Source: an uncultured Clostridium sp.
GTDB taxonomy: Bacteria > Bacillota > Clostridia > TANB77 > CAG-508
Length of the DNA stretch: 64,000 nucleotides
NCBI GenBank assembly: GCA_902462295.1
Contig: CABQAZ010000005.1
Coordinates: 1-64,000 of the forward strand
Direction of reading: 5' to 3'
Shown: positions 35,803-43,707 of the stretch, piece by piece
Layout: each line of letters opens with the position of its first letter
Numbering within the stretch: the stretch's first letter is position 1
Position numbers and translations under genes: made by a program
The notes under the pieces: generated by a model
Databases searched by the model: none
What the model saw: the letters and a program-made list of their open reading frames with translations, nothing else
Told to the model about the DNA's origin: nothing

Positions 35803-36426
35803 ATGAAACAAAAAAATATAAAAATTATTTCTATTGCTATTATAGCATTAGTTATTATTGCAGGAATAGTAGTGATAGGTATATGGGGATTTAATAAAGA
35901 ACTTAGATTTGAACAAAGTCAAAGTATAGATGTATATGTTGAGCAAAAAGTTGATGAATCAAAAATAAAAGAAATTGTACATGAATCTTTAAATGGAAAT
36001 AGTAGTATGATTCAAATGGTAGAAATATATAAAGATATGGTTACAATACGTTCAAAGGAAATAACAGAAGAACAAAAAGATAATATTGTAAATAAAATAA
36101 AAGAAAATTATGAATTTGACCAAACTGCAGAAAATACTACAATAAATGATGTACCTGCAACAAGAATAATAGATATTTATAAAAAATATATAGTACCATT
36201 TGTTATATCTGGAGTTTTAGTATTAATATATATGAGTATAAGGTATTATAAAAAAGGAATATTAAAAGTTATTGCAAGAACAATTTTAATTCCTGTTTTT
36301 GCAGAAATGTTTTTATTAAGTATTATTGCAATTACAAGAATTCCAATAGGAAGATTTACACCTGTTCTTGTTATAGGTATGTATGTTGCAAGTATATTAA
36401 TTGTAATTAAAGAAACTGAAAAATAA
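35803..36426 (+). CDS. secF: Shortened SecF-like protein
   Basis: The 207-residue product follows secD closely with a TAGGAGGC site. It starts with a membrane helix (10-30), has a small extracytoplasmic domain with LRFEQSQSIDVYVEQKVDES, and ends with three helices (about 128-205). Normal SecF has six helices and about 290-300 residues, so this copy appears to lack a helix pair and its most conserved loops. Position and domain order support SecF, but sequence identity is low. A terminator follows at 36434. Confidence 0.65.
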   Translation: MKQKNIKIISIAIIALVIIAGIVVIGIWGFNKELRFEQSQSIDVYVEQKVDESKIKEIVHESLNGNSSMIQMVEIYKDMVTIRSKEITEEQKDNIVNKIKENYEFDQTAENTTINDVPATRIIDIYKKYIVPFVISGVLVLIYMSIRYYKKGILKVIARTILIPVFAEMFLLSIIAITRIPIGRFTPVLVIGMYVASILIVIKETEK

Positions 36427-36433
36427 AAAAATA

Positions 36434-36470
36434 AAGGCTATTTTGGAATTATTAAAAATAGCCTTATTAT
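36434..36470 (+). terminator. Intrinsic terminator after secF
   Basis: AAGGCTATTTT (36434-36444) pairs with AAAATAGCCTT (36455-36465), followed by ATTATAAT. The T-run is weak but the 11-pair stem is perfect. Confidence 0.7.
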
Positions 36471-36505
36471 AATACCAGGAAATAAATATGAAAGGAATAA
36501 TAATT

Positions 36506-37006
36506 ATGTCAAAAGTTGAAAAAAGAAAAAATTATATAAGTTGGGATGAATATTTTATGGCAATAGCAAAATTATCAGCAATGAGAAGTAAAGATCCAAG
36601 TACACAGGTTGGAGCATGTATAGTTAGTAATGATAATAGAATTTTGTCAATAGGATATAATGGTGCACCAAATGGATTTGATGATGAAAAGTTTCCGTGG
36701 GCAAGAGAGGGAAAAAATCTTGAAACAAAGTATCCGTATGTATGTCATGCAGAAATGAATGCAATTTTGAATTATAGAGGTAGCAAAAAGGATCTAGAGG
36801 AAGCTCGAATATATGTTGATTTATTTCCTTGTAATGAATGTGCTAAAATAATAATTCAGTCAGGTATAAAAGAAGTTGTTTATTTATCAGATAAATATGC
36901 TGATTCCGAAAATAATATTGCTTCACGAAAGCTTTTTGACGTATGTGGGGTTATATATAAAAAAATTGAACTAGATGAGAAAAAAGAGATAAATATTATA
37001 TTATAG
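36506..37006 (+). CDS. Deoxycytidylate (dCMP) deaminase
   Basis: The enzyme converts dCMP to dUMP, feeding thymidylate synthesis (thyA is at 60.8 kb). The protein shows SKDPSTQVGACIVSNDNRIL, the zinc motif CHAEMNAILN (HAE) and PCNECAKIIIQSGIKEVVY (PCxxC), all typical of the dCMP deaminase / ComEB group. I prefer ATG at 36506 (166 residues) because AAAGGA lies nine bases upstream; 36488 is a possible alternative. The gene stands alone between two terminators. Confidence 0.93.
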   Translation: MSKVEKRKNYISWDEYFMAIAKLSAMRSKDPSTQVGACIVSNDNRILSIGYNGAPNGFDDEKFPWAREGKNLETKYPYVCHAEMNAILNYRGSKKDLEEARIYVDLFPCNECAKIIIQSGIKEVVYLSDKYADSENNIASRKLFDVCGVIYKKIELDEKKEINIIL

Positions 37007-37168
37007 TTTTTATTCTATAGTTGTAAGAATAATAGTTTATCTTATAAAAGTTAAATTAAAACTATTATTTATAATATTTAATATTATTTTTAAGCAGATA
37101 AAGTTGAAATTTACATAAGAATGTGACAGAATAAAGATATAATATAAATATATAAGGAGGAATCTTGT

Positions 37169-37663
37169 ATGAAGCGGATTCAAGTTTTTTTTATGGTAAT
37201 GGTGGTATTGCTCACATGTATTCTTAGCGGTTGTATTAGTAATGATAGCGACAGTAATGAACTCAGGCTTGAGTGTAGCTATGAATTAGTTGCGGTAAAA
37301 GCTAATGTTCAGACACAAGTTAGTGGAGATTTTTCTGGTATATATGTGCTAGGAATTGGAGGGGTATCAGGAACTGCAGATGTAAAAACAACAAAAGTTT
37401 ATGACTTTTGGTACAAGCGGGATGATGGAGGAATCATACCTGATACCATTGATTTAGAGTCATATACTTATCCTGAAAATGTCAGGATAGTAATTTATGA
37501 AAGTGATACTATAAATCCAAAGGTAGAAATCTGGAGAAATAATGATGCAAGAGGTTTTGGTGATGGTTCATTTTCAAATTGTAGAACTGAAATTCGATTT
37601 ACGATTCCTAAGGGATCATTTGTGAATACTTATGATTTCAAAAACAACACAGATTCTCAGTAA
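37169..37663 (+). CDS. Putative lipoprotein of foreign origin
   Basis: The 164-residue protein has a lipoprotein signal peptide: KR, a hydrophobic core (VFFMVMVVLLTCI) and the lipobox LSGC at about residues 19-22. The mature part is beta-rich and contains DVKTTKVYDFWYKRDDGG and CRTEIRFTIPKGSFVNTYDF. I do not recognise the family. Codon use differs from the neighbours: CTC, AGG, CTT, GTC and two in-frame CGG codons (37175 and 37418) in a window where intact genes otherwise seem to lack CGG. A ribosome binding site (AAGGAGG) and a GC-rich terminator flank it. Recent transfer is likely. Confidence 0.7.
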   Translation: MKRIQVFFMVMVVLLTCILSGCISNDSDSNELRLECSYELVAVKANVQTQVSGDFSGIYVLGIGGVSGTADVKTTKVYDFWYKRDDGGIIPDTIDLESYTYPENVRIVIYESDTINPKVEIWRNNDARGFGDGSFSNCRTEIRFTIPKGSFVNTYDFKNNTDSQ

Positions 37664-37664
37664 T

Positions 37665-37699
37665 AAAAAGCTCTGGCTCATTTAGAGTCGGAGCTTTTT
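37665..37699 (+). terminator. Strong intrinsic terminator after the lipoprotein gene
   Basis: AAAAAGCTC with TGG and CTC (37665-37679) pairs with GAGTCGGAGCTTTTT (37685-37699) around ATTTA. The stem starts one base after the stop and is more GC-rich than the other terminators of this window. Confidence 0.88.
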
Positions 37700-37788
37700 A
37701 CATGAGAAAAATAAAGAATTATTAGTATAAAGAAAGACTATCAAAATCATATTCCGTAACAAAATAAATAAAAAATTACTTAAAAGTA

Positions 37789-37817
37789 TTGACATAAGAA
37801 GTAATCCGTTATATAAT
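37789..37817 (+). promoter_or_regulatory. Sigma-A promoter of the S10 ribosomal operon
   Basis: TTGACA at 37789-37794 and TATAAT at 37812-37817 are both perfect, 17 bases apart. This is the main visible promoter before 14 kb of ribosomal protein genes, and it is followed by a leader of about 240 bases. Confidence 0.9.
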
Positions 37818-37819
37818 AA

Positions 37820-38055
37820 TTGAGCATGAAATTTAGCGTTGAAGCTGAATGTGGCTACATCCGTAAGGATGGAGGGAACTTCAGTGGAGTATGTCTTGGC
37901 TAGACCAGGCGGTAAGTTTATATATTTAATAAAGCACTTATCCCAGAATAATCATGCGAGTTTTGGGATTTTATAATGGGTAAATACGAAACACCCGGAT
38001 GTGTTATAACTTGCCAACGCGTAATTTAAATTAAAATTATAATATTATTTAAGGA
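37820..38055 (+). promoter_or_regulatory. Structured mRNA leader of the S10 operon (possible S10-Clostridia-type leader)
   Basis: The stretch between promoter and rpsJ is clearly richer in G and C than its surroundings and has no open frame. It holds several hairpins: ACATCC-GTAA-GGATGG near 37857, ATCCCAGAA...TTTTGGGAT around 37940-37973, and GGGT...ACCC in GGGTAAATACGAAACACCC near 37978. Ribosomal protein leaders upstream of the S10 operon are known in Clostridia and repress translation by binding an operon product. The position fits; I could not verify the published consensus by eye. Confidence 0.6.
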
Positions 38056-38067
38056 GGGAAAATTACA

Positions 38068-38391
38068 ATGGCAAAAACAGTTGTATCAAGTGAAAAAATT
38101 AGAATAAGACTAAAAGCTTATGACCATGTAGTTTTAGATCAGTCTGCTGAAAAAATAGTAGATACTGCTAAAAAAACAGGAGCAAAAGTATCAGGTCCTA
38201 TTCCATTACCAACACAAAAAGAAATCGTAACAATCTTACGTTCTCCACACAAACACAAAGATTCAAGAGAACAATTTGAAATGAGAACACATAAAAGAGT
38301 TATTGACATTCTTTACCCAACACAAAAAACAATGGATAGTTTAATGAAACTAGAACTACCAGCAGGTGTTGACATCGAAATCAAAAACTAG
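38068..38391 (+). CDS. rpsJ: 30S ribosomal protein S10
   Basis: The 107-residue protein shows the S10 core IRIRLKAYDHVVLDQSAEKIVDTA, KVSGPIPLPTQKEIVTILRS, KHKDSREQFEMRTHKRVIDI in order, and ends with LPAGVDIEIK. S10 lies in the head of the small subunit and also acts as NusE in antitermination. It is the first gene of the operon, starting after TTAAGGAGGGAAAATTACA. Length and sequence are normal. Confidence 0.97.
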   Translation: MAKTVVSSEKIRIRLKAYDHVVLDQSAEKIVDTAKKTGAKVSGPIPLPTQKEIVTILRSPHKHKDSREQFEMRTHKRVIDILYPTQKTMDSLMKLELPAGVDIEIKN

Positions 38392-38477
38392 TTTCAAATA
38401 TTTAATATAAAAATCGATAACCACGCTGATAAATAACAAGTAGAATTAGCAGATCAGCCAATAGGAGGAGAAAGAAA

Positions 38478-39110
38478 ATGAAAAAAGCATTAATCGGAAA
38501 GAAATTAGGAATGACACAAGTATTTGATGAAAACGGAGTAGTTATTCCAGTAACAGTATTAGAAGCAGGTCCATGTGTAGTTGCTCAAGTAAAAACATTA
38601 GAAAATGATGGATATGAAGCAGTACAATTAGGATTTGGAGAAGTTAAAGAAAACAAATTAAACAAACCAGAAAAAGGACATTTTGCAAAAGCAAGTGTTA
38701 CAGCAAAAAAACATTTAAGAGAATTTAGACTAGATTCAATAGAGGAAATCAAAGTTGGAGATGAATTAAAAGCAGATGTATTTGCTGAAGGTGATAAAAT
38801 AGATGTTCAAGGCACATCAAAAGGAAAAGGATTCCAAGGTGTAATAAAAAGACATGGACAACACAGAGGACCAATGGGACATGGTTCTATGTATCATAGA
38901 AGACCAGGTTCAATGGGATCTACATCAACACCAGGAAGAGTATTTAAAGGTAAAAAACTTCCAGGACATATGGGAAGAGTTACAGTTACAATACAAAACT
39001 TAGATGTTGTAAAAGTAGATTTAGATAAAAATGTAATATTAGTAAAAGGTAGTGTTCCAGGACCAAAAGGAGCAATCTTAAAAATAAAATCAGCTATAAA
39101 AGCTATGTAA
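38478..39110 (+). CDS. rplC: 50S ribosomal protein L3
   Basis: The 210-residue protein begins KKALIGKKLGMTQVFDENG and contains GTSKGKGFQGVIKRHGQHRG and GPMGHGSMYHRRPGSMG, the long loop reaching the peptidyl transferase centre. It is an early assembly protein of the large subunit. It follows rpsJ after 86 bases that include a short possible hairpin, and starts after AGGAGGAGAAAGAAA. Length is typical. Confidence 0.97.
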   Translation: MKKALIGKKLGMTQVFDENGVVIPVTVLEAGPCVVAQVKTLENDGYEAVQLGFGEVKENKLNKPEKGHFAKASVTAKKHLREFRLDSIEEIKVGDELKADVFAEGDKIDVQGTSKGKGFQGVIKRHGQHRGPMGHGSMYHRRPGSMGSTSTPGRVFKGKKLPGHMGRVTVTIQNLDVVKVDLDKNVILVKGSVPGPKGAILKIKSAIKAM

Positions 39111-39137
39111 GGTTTATAGAAAAGGAGGAAATACGAA

Positions 39138-39761
39138 ATGCCAAAAGTAGATGTATATAACATACAAGGTAAAAAAGTTAGTGATGTAGAACTAAGTTCA
39201 GCAGTATTTGGAATTGAACCAAACGAAAATGTTGTTCATAGTGTATTAATAAACTACTTAGCTAATCAAAGACAAGGTACACAAAGTACTAAAACAAGAG
39301 CAGAAGTTCGTGGTGGTGGTAGAAAACCATGGAGACAAAAAGGAACAGGTAGAGCAAGACAAGGTAGTATACGTGCTCCACAATGGATTAAAGGTGGTAT
39401 TGCTTTAGGTCCAAAACCACGTTCATATAAATATAGAGTTAACAAAAAAGAAAAACAACTAGCAATTAAATCATTATTAAGTGCAAAAGTATTAGATAAT
39501 GATTTAACAGTTGTTGACAAATTAGAAGTTAAAGAACCAAAAACAAAAGTTATGGCACAAGCTTTAACAGACTTAAAAATAACAGGAAAAACATTAATTA
39601 TCTTATCAGATAAAAACGAAAATGTTTACCTATCAAGCAGAAACATAGAAGGTGTTAAAACTATCCAATTAAATATGATTAATGTATTTGATTTATTAAA
39701 TTGCAGTAAATTAGTTTTACCACTAGATACTGTTAAAAAATTAGAGGAGGTGTATGCCTAA
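39138..39761 (+). CDS. rplD: 50S ribosomal protein L4
   Basis: The 207-residue protein has NQRQGTQSTKTRAEVRGGGR, PWRQKGTGRARQGSIRAPQW in the extended loop that lines the exit tunnel, and a C-terminal globular half. In gammaproteobacteria L4 controls its own operon; in Firmicutes it does not seem to. It starts after AAAGGAGGAAATACGAA and its stop overlaps the rplW start by one base. Confidence 0.97.
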   Translation: MPKVDVYNIQGKKVSDVELSSAVFGIEPNENVVHSVLINYLANQRQGTQSTKTRAEVRGGGRKPWRQKGTGRARQGSIRAPQWIKGGIALGPKPRSYKYRVNKKEKQLAIKSLLSAKVLDNDLTVVDKLEVKEPKTKVMAQALTDLKITGKTLIILSDKNENVYLSSRNIEGVKTIQLNMINVFDLLNCSKLVLPLDTVKKLEEVYA

Positions 39762-40108
39762 TGTTACCAGAAGAAATCATAGTAAGACCAGTAATAACTG
39801 AAAAAAGCAATGATGAAATGCAATCAGGAAAATACACTTTCGAAGTTAACAAAAAAGCTACAAAAGTTGAAATAGCAAAAGCTGTTGAAAAACTATTTGA
39901 AGTAAAAGTATTAAATGTTAACACAATGATTGTAAAAGGAAAAACAAAAAGAGTTAGATATGTAGAAGGAAAAACTCCAGATTGGAAAAAAGCTATAGTT
40001 ACAATAGATATTAATCCATCTGAAAAAACATACCTTGGAAAAGGTGGAAAAGAAGTAAAAGTTTCTAAAAAATATAAAGATTCAATAGATGAATTTATGG
40101 GAGCTTAA
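39761..40108 (+). CDS. rplW: 50S ribosomal protein L23
   Basis: The 115-residue protein shows IIVRPVITEKSNDEMQSGKY, then VEIAKAVEKLFEVKVLNVNT and KAIVTIDINPSEK. L23 sits at the exit of the peptide tunnel and is a docking site for trigger factor and SRP. Its ATG overlaps the rplD stop, and GAGGAGGTGTATGCCTA supplies the ribosome binding site. The C-terminus is about 15 residues longer than in many bacteria. An unexpected ORF follows instead of rplB. Confidence 0.96.
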   Translation: MLPEEIIVRPVITEKSNDEMQSGKYTFEVNKKATKVEIAKAVEKLFEVKVLNVNTMIVKGKTKRVRYVEGKTPDWKKAIVTIDINPSEKTYLGKGGKEVKVSKKYKDSIDEFMGA

Positions 40109-40114
40109 TGTAAC

Positions 40115-40417
40115 ATGAATAATAATAAAGATTATGCTAATTTATTAGGAAGATATGCTGATATCATTGGAAAACCTGATTATAGTCTATCTAATGAACA
40201 GAAAGAGATGATAAAAAGTCTTGGAGAATCAATTCTAGAAAGAACAGAAGATGTATATGTAAGTCACTGTAATAGAAGTGATAAAAAAACAAGTACTAAA
40301 AAAATAGTCGAAAACTCTAGAGTAGAAACATTAAGAAAAAGTAAAGCAGGTAAAAAGCTTTTAGGTTCTCAAACAATTAAATTAGCAAAAGATATCGGGA
40401 AAGAACCCGGAGAATAA
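40115..40417 (+). CDS. Unknown ORF inserted between rplW and rplB
   Basis: A 100-residue frame lies where rplW is normally followed directly by rplB. It starts six bases after the rplW stop, with only a distant GGGAG as ribosome binding site, and reads as a plausible helical protein (LLGRYADIIGKPDYSLSNEQ, then LGESILERTEDVYVSHCNRS) with a basic end. After its TAA at 40415-40417 the same frame stays open through ISVSGTGKNPQSLLERVEDL to the rplB start, which may mean the original product was longer. No family is recognised. It could be a lineage-specific gene or decaying insert. Confidence 0.55.
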   Translation: MNNNKDYANLLGRYADIIGKPDYSLSNEQKEMIKSLGESILERTEDVYVSHCNRSDKKTSTKKIVENSRVETLRKSKAGKKLLGSQTIKLAKDIGKEPGE

Positions 40418-40522
40418 AGAATATCTGTAAGTGGAACAGGAAAAAATCCACAAAGCTTACTCGAAAGAGTAGAAGATTTAACAAAAACAAAGTTTTTTAT
40501 AAATCTGAGGAAGGAGAAGAAA

Positions 40523-41350
40523 ATGGGAATAAAAAGATTCAAAGCCTATACACCATCAAGAAGAAATATGACAGTTTCTGATTATGCAGAAATAACTAAA
40601 AAGACACCAGAAAAATCTTTATTAGAAAAGAAAAAGAAAAATGCAGGAAGAAACTCATATGGAAGAATAACAGTAAGACATCAAGGTGGAGGAAATAGAC
40701 AAAAATATAGAAAAATAGACTTTAAAAGAAATAAAGATAATATGGAAGCAACAGTTATTGGAATTGAATATGATCCAAACAGAAGTGCTAACATAGCATT
40801 AATAAAATATGAAGATGGAACATTAAACTATATCATAGCACCACAAGGAATTACAGATGGAGATAAAGTATCATCAGGAGAAGGTGTTGATATAAAACCA
40901 GGAAACTGTTTACCAATATCAAATATACCAGTAGGTACATTAATTCATAATATAGAATTAAATCCAGGTCAAGGAGCTAAATTAGTAAGAGTTGCTGGAC
41001 AAAGTGCTCAACTTATGGCTAAAGAAGGAAAATATGCACATGTAAGATTACCATCAGGAGAAATGAGATTAATCTTAGCAAGATGTAGAGCTACAATAGG
41101 AGTAGTTGGAAACGCAGACCACGAAAATGTTAAATTAGGAAAAGCAGGAAAGACAAGACACTTAGGTATAAGACCAACAGTTAGAGGTTCTGTAATGAAC
41201 CCAGTAGATCACCCACATGGTGGTGGTGAAGGTAGAGCTCCAGTTGGACATTCAGGACCAATGACACCTTGGGGTAAACCAGCATTAGGATATAAGACAA
41301 GAAATTCTAAAAAGAAATCAAACAAATTTATAGTAAAGAGAAGAAAGTAG
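40523..41350 (+). CDS. rplB: 50S ribosomal protein L2
   Basis: The 275-residue protein begins GIKRFKAYTPSRRNMTVSDY and has GRITVRHQGGGNRQKYRKID and VDHPHGGGEGRAPVGHSGPM near the C-terminus, including the conserved histidine region near the peptidyl transferase centre. It starts after CTGAGGAAGGAGAAGAAA. L2 is needed for subunit joining. Length is normal; the 105-base gap before it is unusual for this operon. Confidence 0.97.
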   Translation: MGIKRFKAYTPSRRNMTVSDYAEITKKTPEKSLLEKKKKNAGRNSYGRITVRHQGGGNRQKYRKIDFKRNKDNMEATVIGIEYDPNRSANIALIKYEDGTLNYIIAPQGITDGDKVSSGEGVDIKPGNCLPISNIPVGTLIHNIELNPGQGAKLVRVAGQSAQLMAKEGKYAHVRLPSGEMRLILARCRATIGVVGNADHENVKLGKAGKTRHLGIRPTVRGSVMNPVDHPHGGGEGRAPVGHSGPMTPWGKPALGYKTRNSKKKSNKFIVKRRK

Positions 41351-41367
41351 AATAGGAGGAAAATCAT

Positions 41368-41643
41368 ATGTCAAGATCAAGTAAGAAAAAACCTTTCATA
41401 GCACCAGAACTATTAAAAAGAGTTGAAGCTATGAATGAAAGTGGAAACAAAGAAGTAATAAAAACATGGTCAAGAGCTTCAACAATTTATCCACAAATGA
41501 TTGGACACACAATTGCTGTTCATGATGGTAGAAAACATGTGCCAGTATATATTACAGAAGAAATGATAGGTCATAAATTAGGTGAATTTGCTCCTACAAG
41601 AACATTTAAAGGTCATGCAGGAGAAAAAACTACAAAGAAATAA
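41368..41643 (+). CDS. rpsS: 30S ribosomal protein S19
   Basis: The 91-residue protein begins SRSSKKKPFIAPELLKRVEA and contains TWSRASTIYPQMIGHTIAVH, HVPVYITEEMIGHKLGEFAP and a C-terminal KGHAGEKTTKK. S19 binds 16S rRNA in the head with S13. It starts after AATAGGAGGAAAATCAT, 17 bases behind rplB, and rplV follows after 28 bases. No odd features. Confidence 0.97.
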   Translation: MSRSSKKKPFIAPELLKRVEAMNESGNKEVIKTWSRASTIYPQMIGHTIAVHDGRKHVPVYITEEMIGHKLGEFAPTRTFKGHAGEKTTKK

Positions 41644-41671
41644 AAAAGAATAATTTAAGGAGGGAATTGTA

Positions 41672-42028
41672 GTGGAAGAAACAGCAATAATTGAAGCAAA
41701 AGCAACATTAAGATATGCTAGAATATCTTCAAGAAAAGTAAAAATTGTTGCAGACTTAATAAGAGGTAAAGACATTGATGAAGCTTTAGCAATAGTAAAA
41801 TTTACACCAAAAGCATCATCAACAATTATAGAAAAACTATTAAAATCAGCAATAGCAAATGCTGAAAACAATCATGGAATGAAACATGAAAATTTATATG
41901 TTGCTGAAATATATGCAAACCAAGGTCCAACATTAAAGAGAATAAGACCTGCTGCAAAAGGTTCAGCAGTTAGAATTAGAAAAAGAACAAGTCATATAAC
42001 AATAGTTTTAAAAGAAAAGGAGGCATAA
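41672..42028 (+). CDS. rplV: 50S ribosomal protein L22
   Basis: The 118-residue protein has ATLRYARISSRKVKIVADLI, ALAIVKFTPKASSTIIEKLL, and the tunnel hairpin GPTLKRIRPAAKGSAVRIRK. L22 lines the exit tunnel with L4. The start is GTG after AAGGAGGGAATTGTA. An extra eight residues precede the usual N-terminus. rpsC starts seven bases after the stop. Confidence 0.96.
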   Translation: MEETAIIEAKATLRYARISSRKVKIVADLIRGKDIDEALAIVKFTPKASSTIIEKLLKSAIANAENNHGMKHENLYVAEIYANQGPTLKRIRPAAKGSAVRIRKRTSHITIVLKEKEA

Positions 42029-42035
42029 ATTAGAG

Positions 42036-42692
42036 ATGGGACAAAAAGTACATCCAACAGGTGTGAGAGTTGGAATAATCAAAGATTGGAATGCTAAATG
42101 GTATGCAGATTCAAAGAATTTTGCAGATTACTTAGTAGAAGATCAAAAAATCCGTAAATTTTTAAAGAAAAAATTATACACAGCTGGAATTTCAAGTATA
42201 GAGATTGAAAGAACAGCAAAATTTATAAAAGTTAATGTTCATGCAGCTAAACCAGGAATAATAATCGGAAAAGGCGGAGCTGGAGCAGAAAGCTTAAAAG
42301 CAGAATTAACAAAATTAATAGGAAAAGACATAAATATCAATATAATTGAAGTAAAAGCAATAGACACAGATGCACAATTAGTTGCAGAAAATATTGCAGG
42401 ACAACTAGAAAGAAGAATTTCATTTAGAAAAGCTATGAAACAATGTATGCAAAAAGCTATGAAATCAGGAGCTTTAGGAATAAAAACAGCTGTATCTGGA
42501 AGATTAGGTGGAGCTGATATGGCTAGAACAGAATTTTATAAAGAGGGAACAATTCCTCTACAAACTTTAAGAGCTGATATTGATTATGGATTTGCTGAAG
42601 CAGATACAACATACGGAAAAATTGGTGTAAAAGTTTGGATTTATAAAGGTGAAGTTCTTCCAGCTAAAAAAGTGGAAGGAGGAGACAGATAA
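42036..42692 (+). CDS. rpsC: 30S ribosomal protein S3
   Basis: The 218-residue protein begins GQKVHPTGVRVGIIKDWNAK, has the KH-domain loop KPGIIIGKGGAGAESLKAEL, and the C-terminal GAIPLQTL-type motif in KEGTIPLQTLRADIDYGFAE. S3 helps form the mRNA entry channel. GGAGGCATAAATTAGAG in the end of rplV is its ribosome binding site. Its stop overlaps the rplP start by one base. Confidence 0.97.
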   Translation: MGQKVHPTGVRVGIIKDWNAKWYADSKNFADYLVEDQKIRKFLKKKLYTAGISSIEIERTAKFIKVNVHAAKPGIIIGKGGAGAESLKAELTKLIGKDININIIEVKAIDTDAQLVAENIAGQLERRISFRKAMKQCMQKAMKSGALGIKTAVSGRLGGADMARTEFYKEGTIPLQTLRADIDYGFAEADTTYGKIGVKVWIYKGEVLPAKKVEGGDR

Positions 42693-43138
42693 TGCCATTA
42701 ATGCCTAAAAAAACAAAATATAGAAAAATGCAAAAAGGTAGAAATAGAGGAAAAGCAACAAGAGGAAATAAAGTAACAGATGGAGAATATGGAATACAAG
42801 CTGTAGAAGCTGGTTTAATAAAAGGAAATCAAATTGAAGCAGCACGTATTGCAGCAACACGTTATACAAAAAGAGGTGGAAAAGTTTGGATTAAAATATT
42901 TCCAGACAAACCAATAACACAAAAACCAGCCGGAACTCGTGGTGGTAAAGGTAAAGGTAATGTTGAATATTGGGTTGCAGCTGTAAAACCTGGTAGAGTT
43001 ATGTTCGAAATTGCAGGAGTACCAGAAGCAACAGCTAGAGAAGCCTTGAGATTAGCTATGAATAAACTACCAATTAAATGTAAATTCGTAGCAAAAGAAA
43101 CTGAAAGCAAGGTAGGTGATTGTGATGAAGATAAATAA
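42692..43138 (+). CDS. rplP: 50S ribosomal protein L16
   Basis: The 148-residue protein has LMPKKTKYRKMQKGRNRGKA, the loop WIKIFPDKPITQKPAGTRGG, GKGNVEYWVAAVKPGRVMFE and REALRLAMNKLPIKCKFV. L16 lies near the A site and tRNA elbow. The start overlaps the rpsC stop, with GGAAGGAGGAGAC upstream, and the end overlaps the rpmC start. Confidence 0.97.
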   Translation: MPLMPKKTKYRKMQKGRNRGKATRGNKVTDGEYGIQAVEAGLIKGNQIEAARIAATRYTKRGGKVWIKIFPDKPITQKPAGTRGGKGKGNVEYWVAAVKPGRVMFEIAGVPEATAREALRLAMNKLPIKCKFVAKETESKVGDCDEDK

Positions 43139-43328
43139 GATTAGAGAAATGTCTTCACCAGAATTAGAAAAAGAATTAGGTGAATTAAAAACAGAATTAT
43201 TCAAATTAAAATTCAGTTTAGCTACAAACGGATTAGATAACCCAATGAAAATCAAAGAGGTTAAAAAAGATATAGCTAAAGTAAATACAGTATTAACTGA
43301 AAGAAAAATAGCAGAAGCAAAAGCTTAG
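43125..43328 (+). CDS. rpmC: 50S ribosomal protein L29
   Basis: The 67-residue two-helix protein reads KINKIREMSSPELEKELGEL, TELFKLKFSLATNGLDNPMK and IKEVKKDIAKVNTVLTERK. L29 sits next to L23 at the tunnel exit. I choose ATG at 43125, eight bases after AAGGTAGG, instead of the in-frame GTG at 43116. It overlaps the end of rplP by 14 bases. A 115-base structured gap separates it from rpsQ. Confidence 0.93.
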   Translation: MKINKIREMSSPELEKELGELKTELFKLKFSLATNGLDNPMKIKEVKKDIAKVNTVLTERKIAEAKA

Positions 43329-43443
43329 AAATAATAAAAGGGTAATCATAGATTCACAAGGAGAGGGGGCAATCTTGTCCTAAGAGGAATACCTGTGAAT
43401 AAGATATGTCCCATGACCAAAAGTAGAAGGAGGTATAAAACCT
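43329..43443 (+). other. Structured gap between rpmC and rpsQ
   Basis: In this operon most genes are separated by under 40 bases, but 115 non-coding bases lie here and are richer in G. TTCACA plus GG (43353-43361) can pair with CCTGTGAA (43392-43399), enclosing a second hairpin GGGCAA/TTGTCC. No T-run follows. It may be an RNA processing site or an internal regulatory element. A normal AGGAGG site for rpsQ follows. Confidence 0.4.
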
Positions 43444-43704
43444 ATGGAAGAAAGAAATCTTCGTAAAGTTATGGTAGGAACTGTTACATCTGACAAAATG
43501 GATAAAACAGTAGTAGTTTCAGTTGAAACAAGTGTAAGCCATAAAATGTATGGAAAAACAGTAAAAAGAACATACAAATTAAAAGCACATGATGAAGAAA
43601 ATAAATGTGAAATAGGAGATAAAGTAAAAGTAATGGAAACAAGACCACTTTCTAAAGATAAAAGATGGAGAGTAGTTGAGATTCTTGAAAAAGGAGGAAA
43701 ATAA
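43444..43704 (+). CDS. rpsQ: 30S ribosomal protein S17
   Basis: The 86-residue OB-fold protein begins EERNLRKVMVGTVTSDKMDK, has TVVVSVETSVSHKMYGKTVK and KVKVMETRPLSKDKRWRVVE. S17 is a primary binder of the 5' domain of 16S rRNA. It starts after GAAGGAGGTATAAAACCT. rplN follows after three bases with AAAGGAGG in the end of rpsQ. Confidence 0.97.
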   Translation: MEERNLRKVMVGTVTSDKMDKTVVVSVETSVSHKMYGKTVKRTYKLKAHDEENKCEIGDKVKVMETRPLSKDKRWRVVEILEKGGK

Positions 43705-43707
43705 ATC

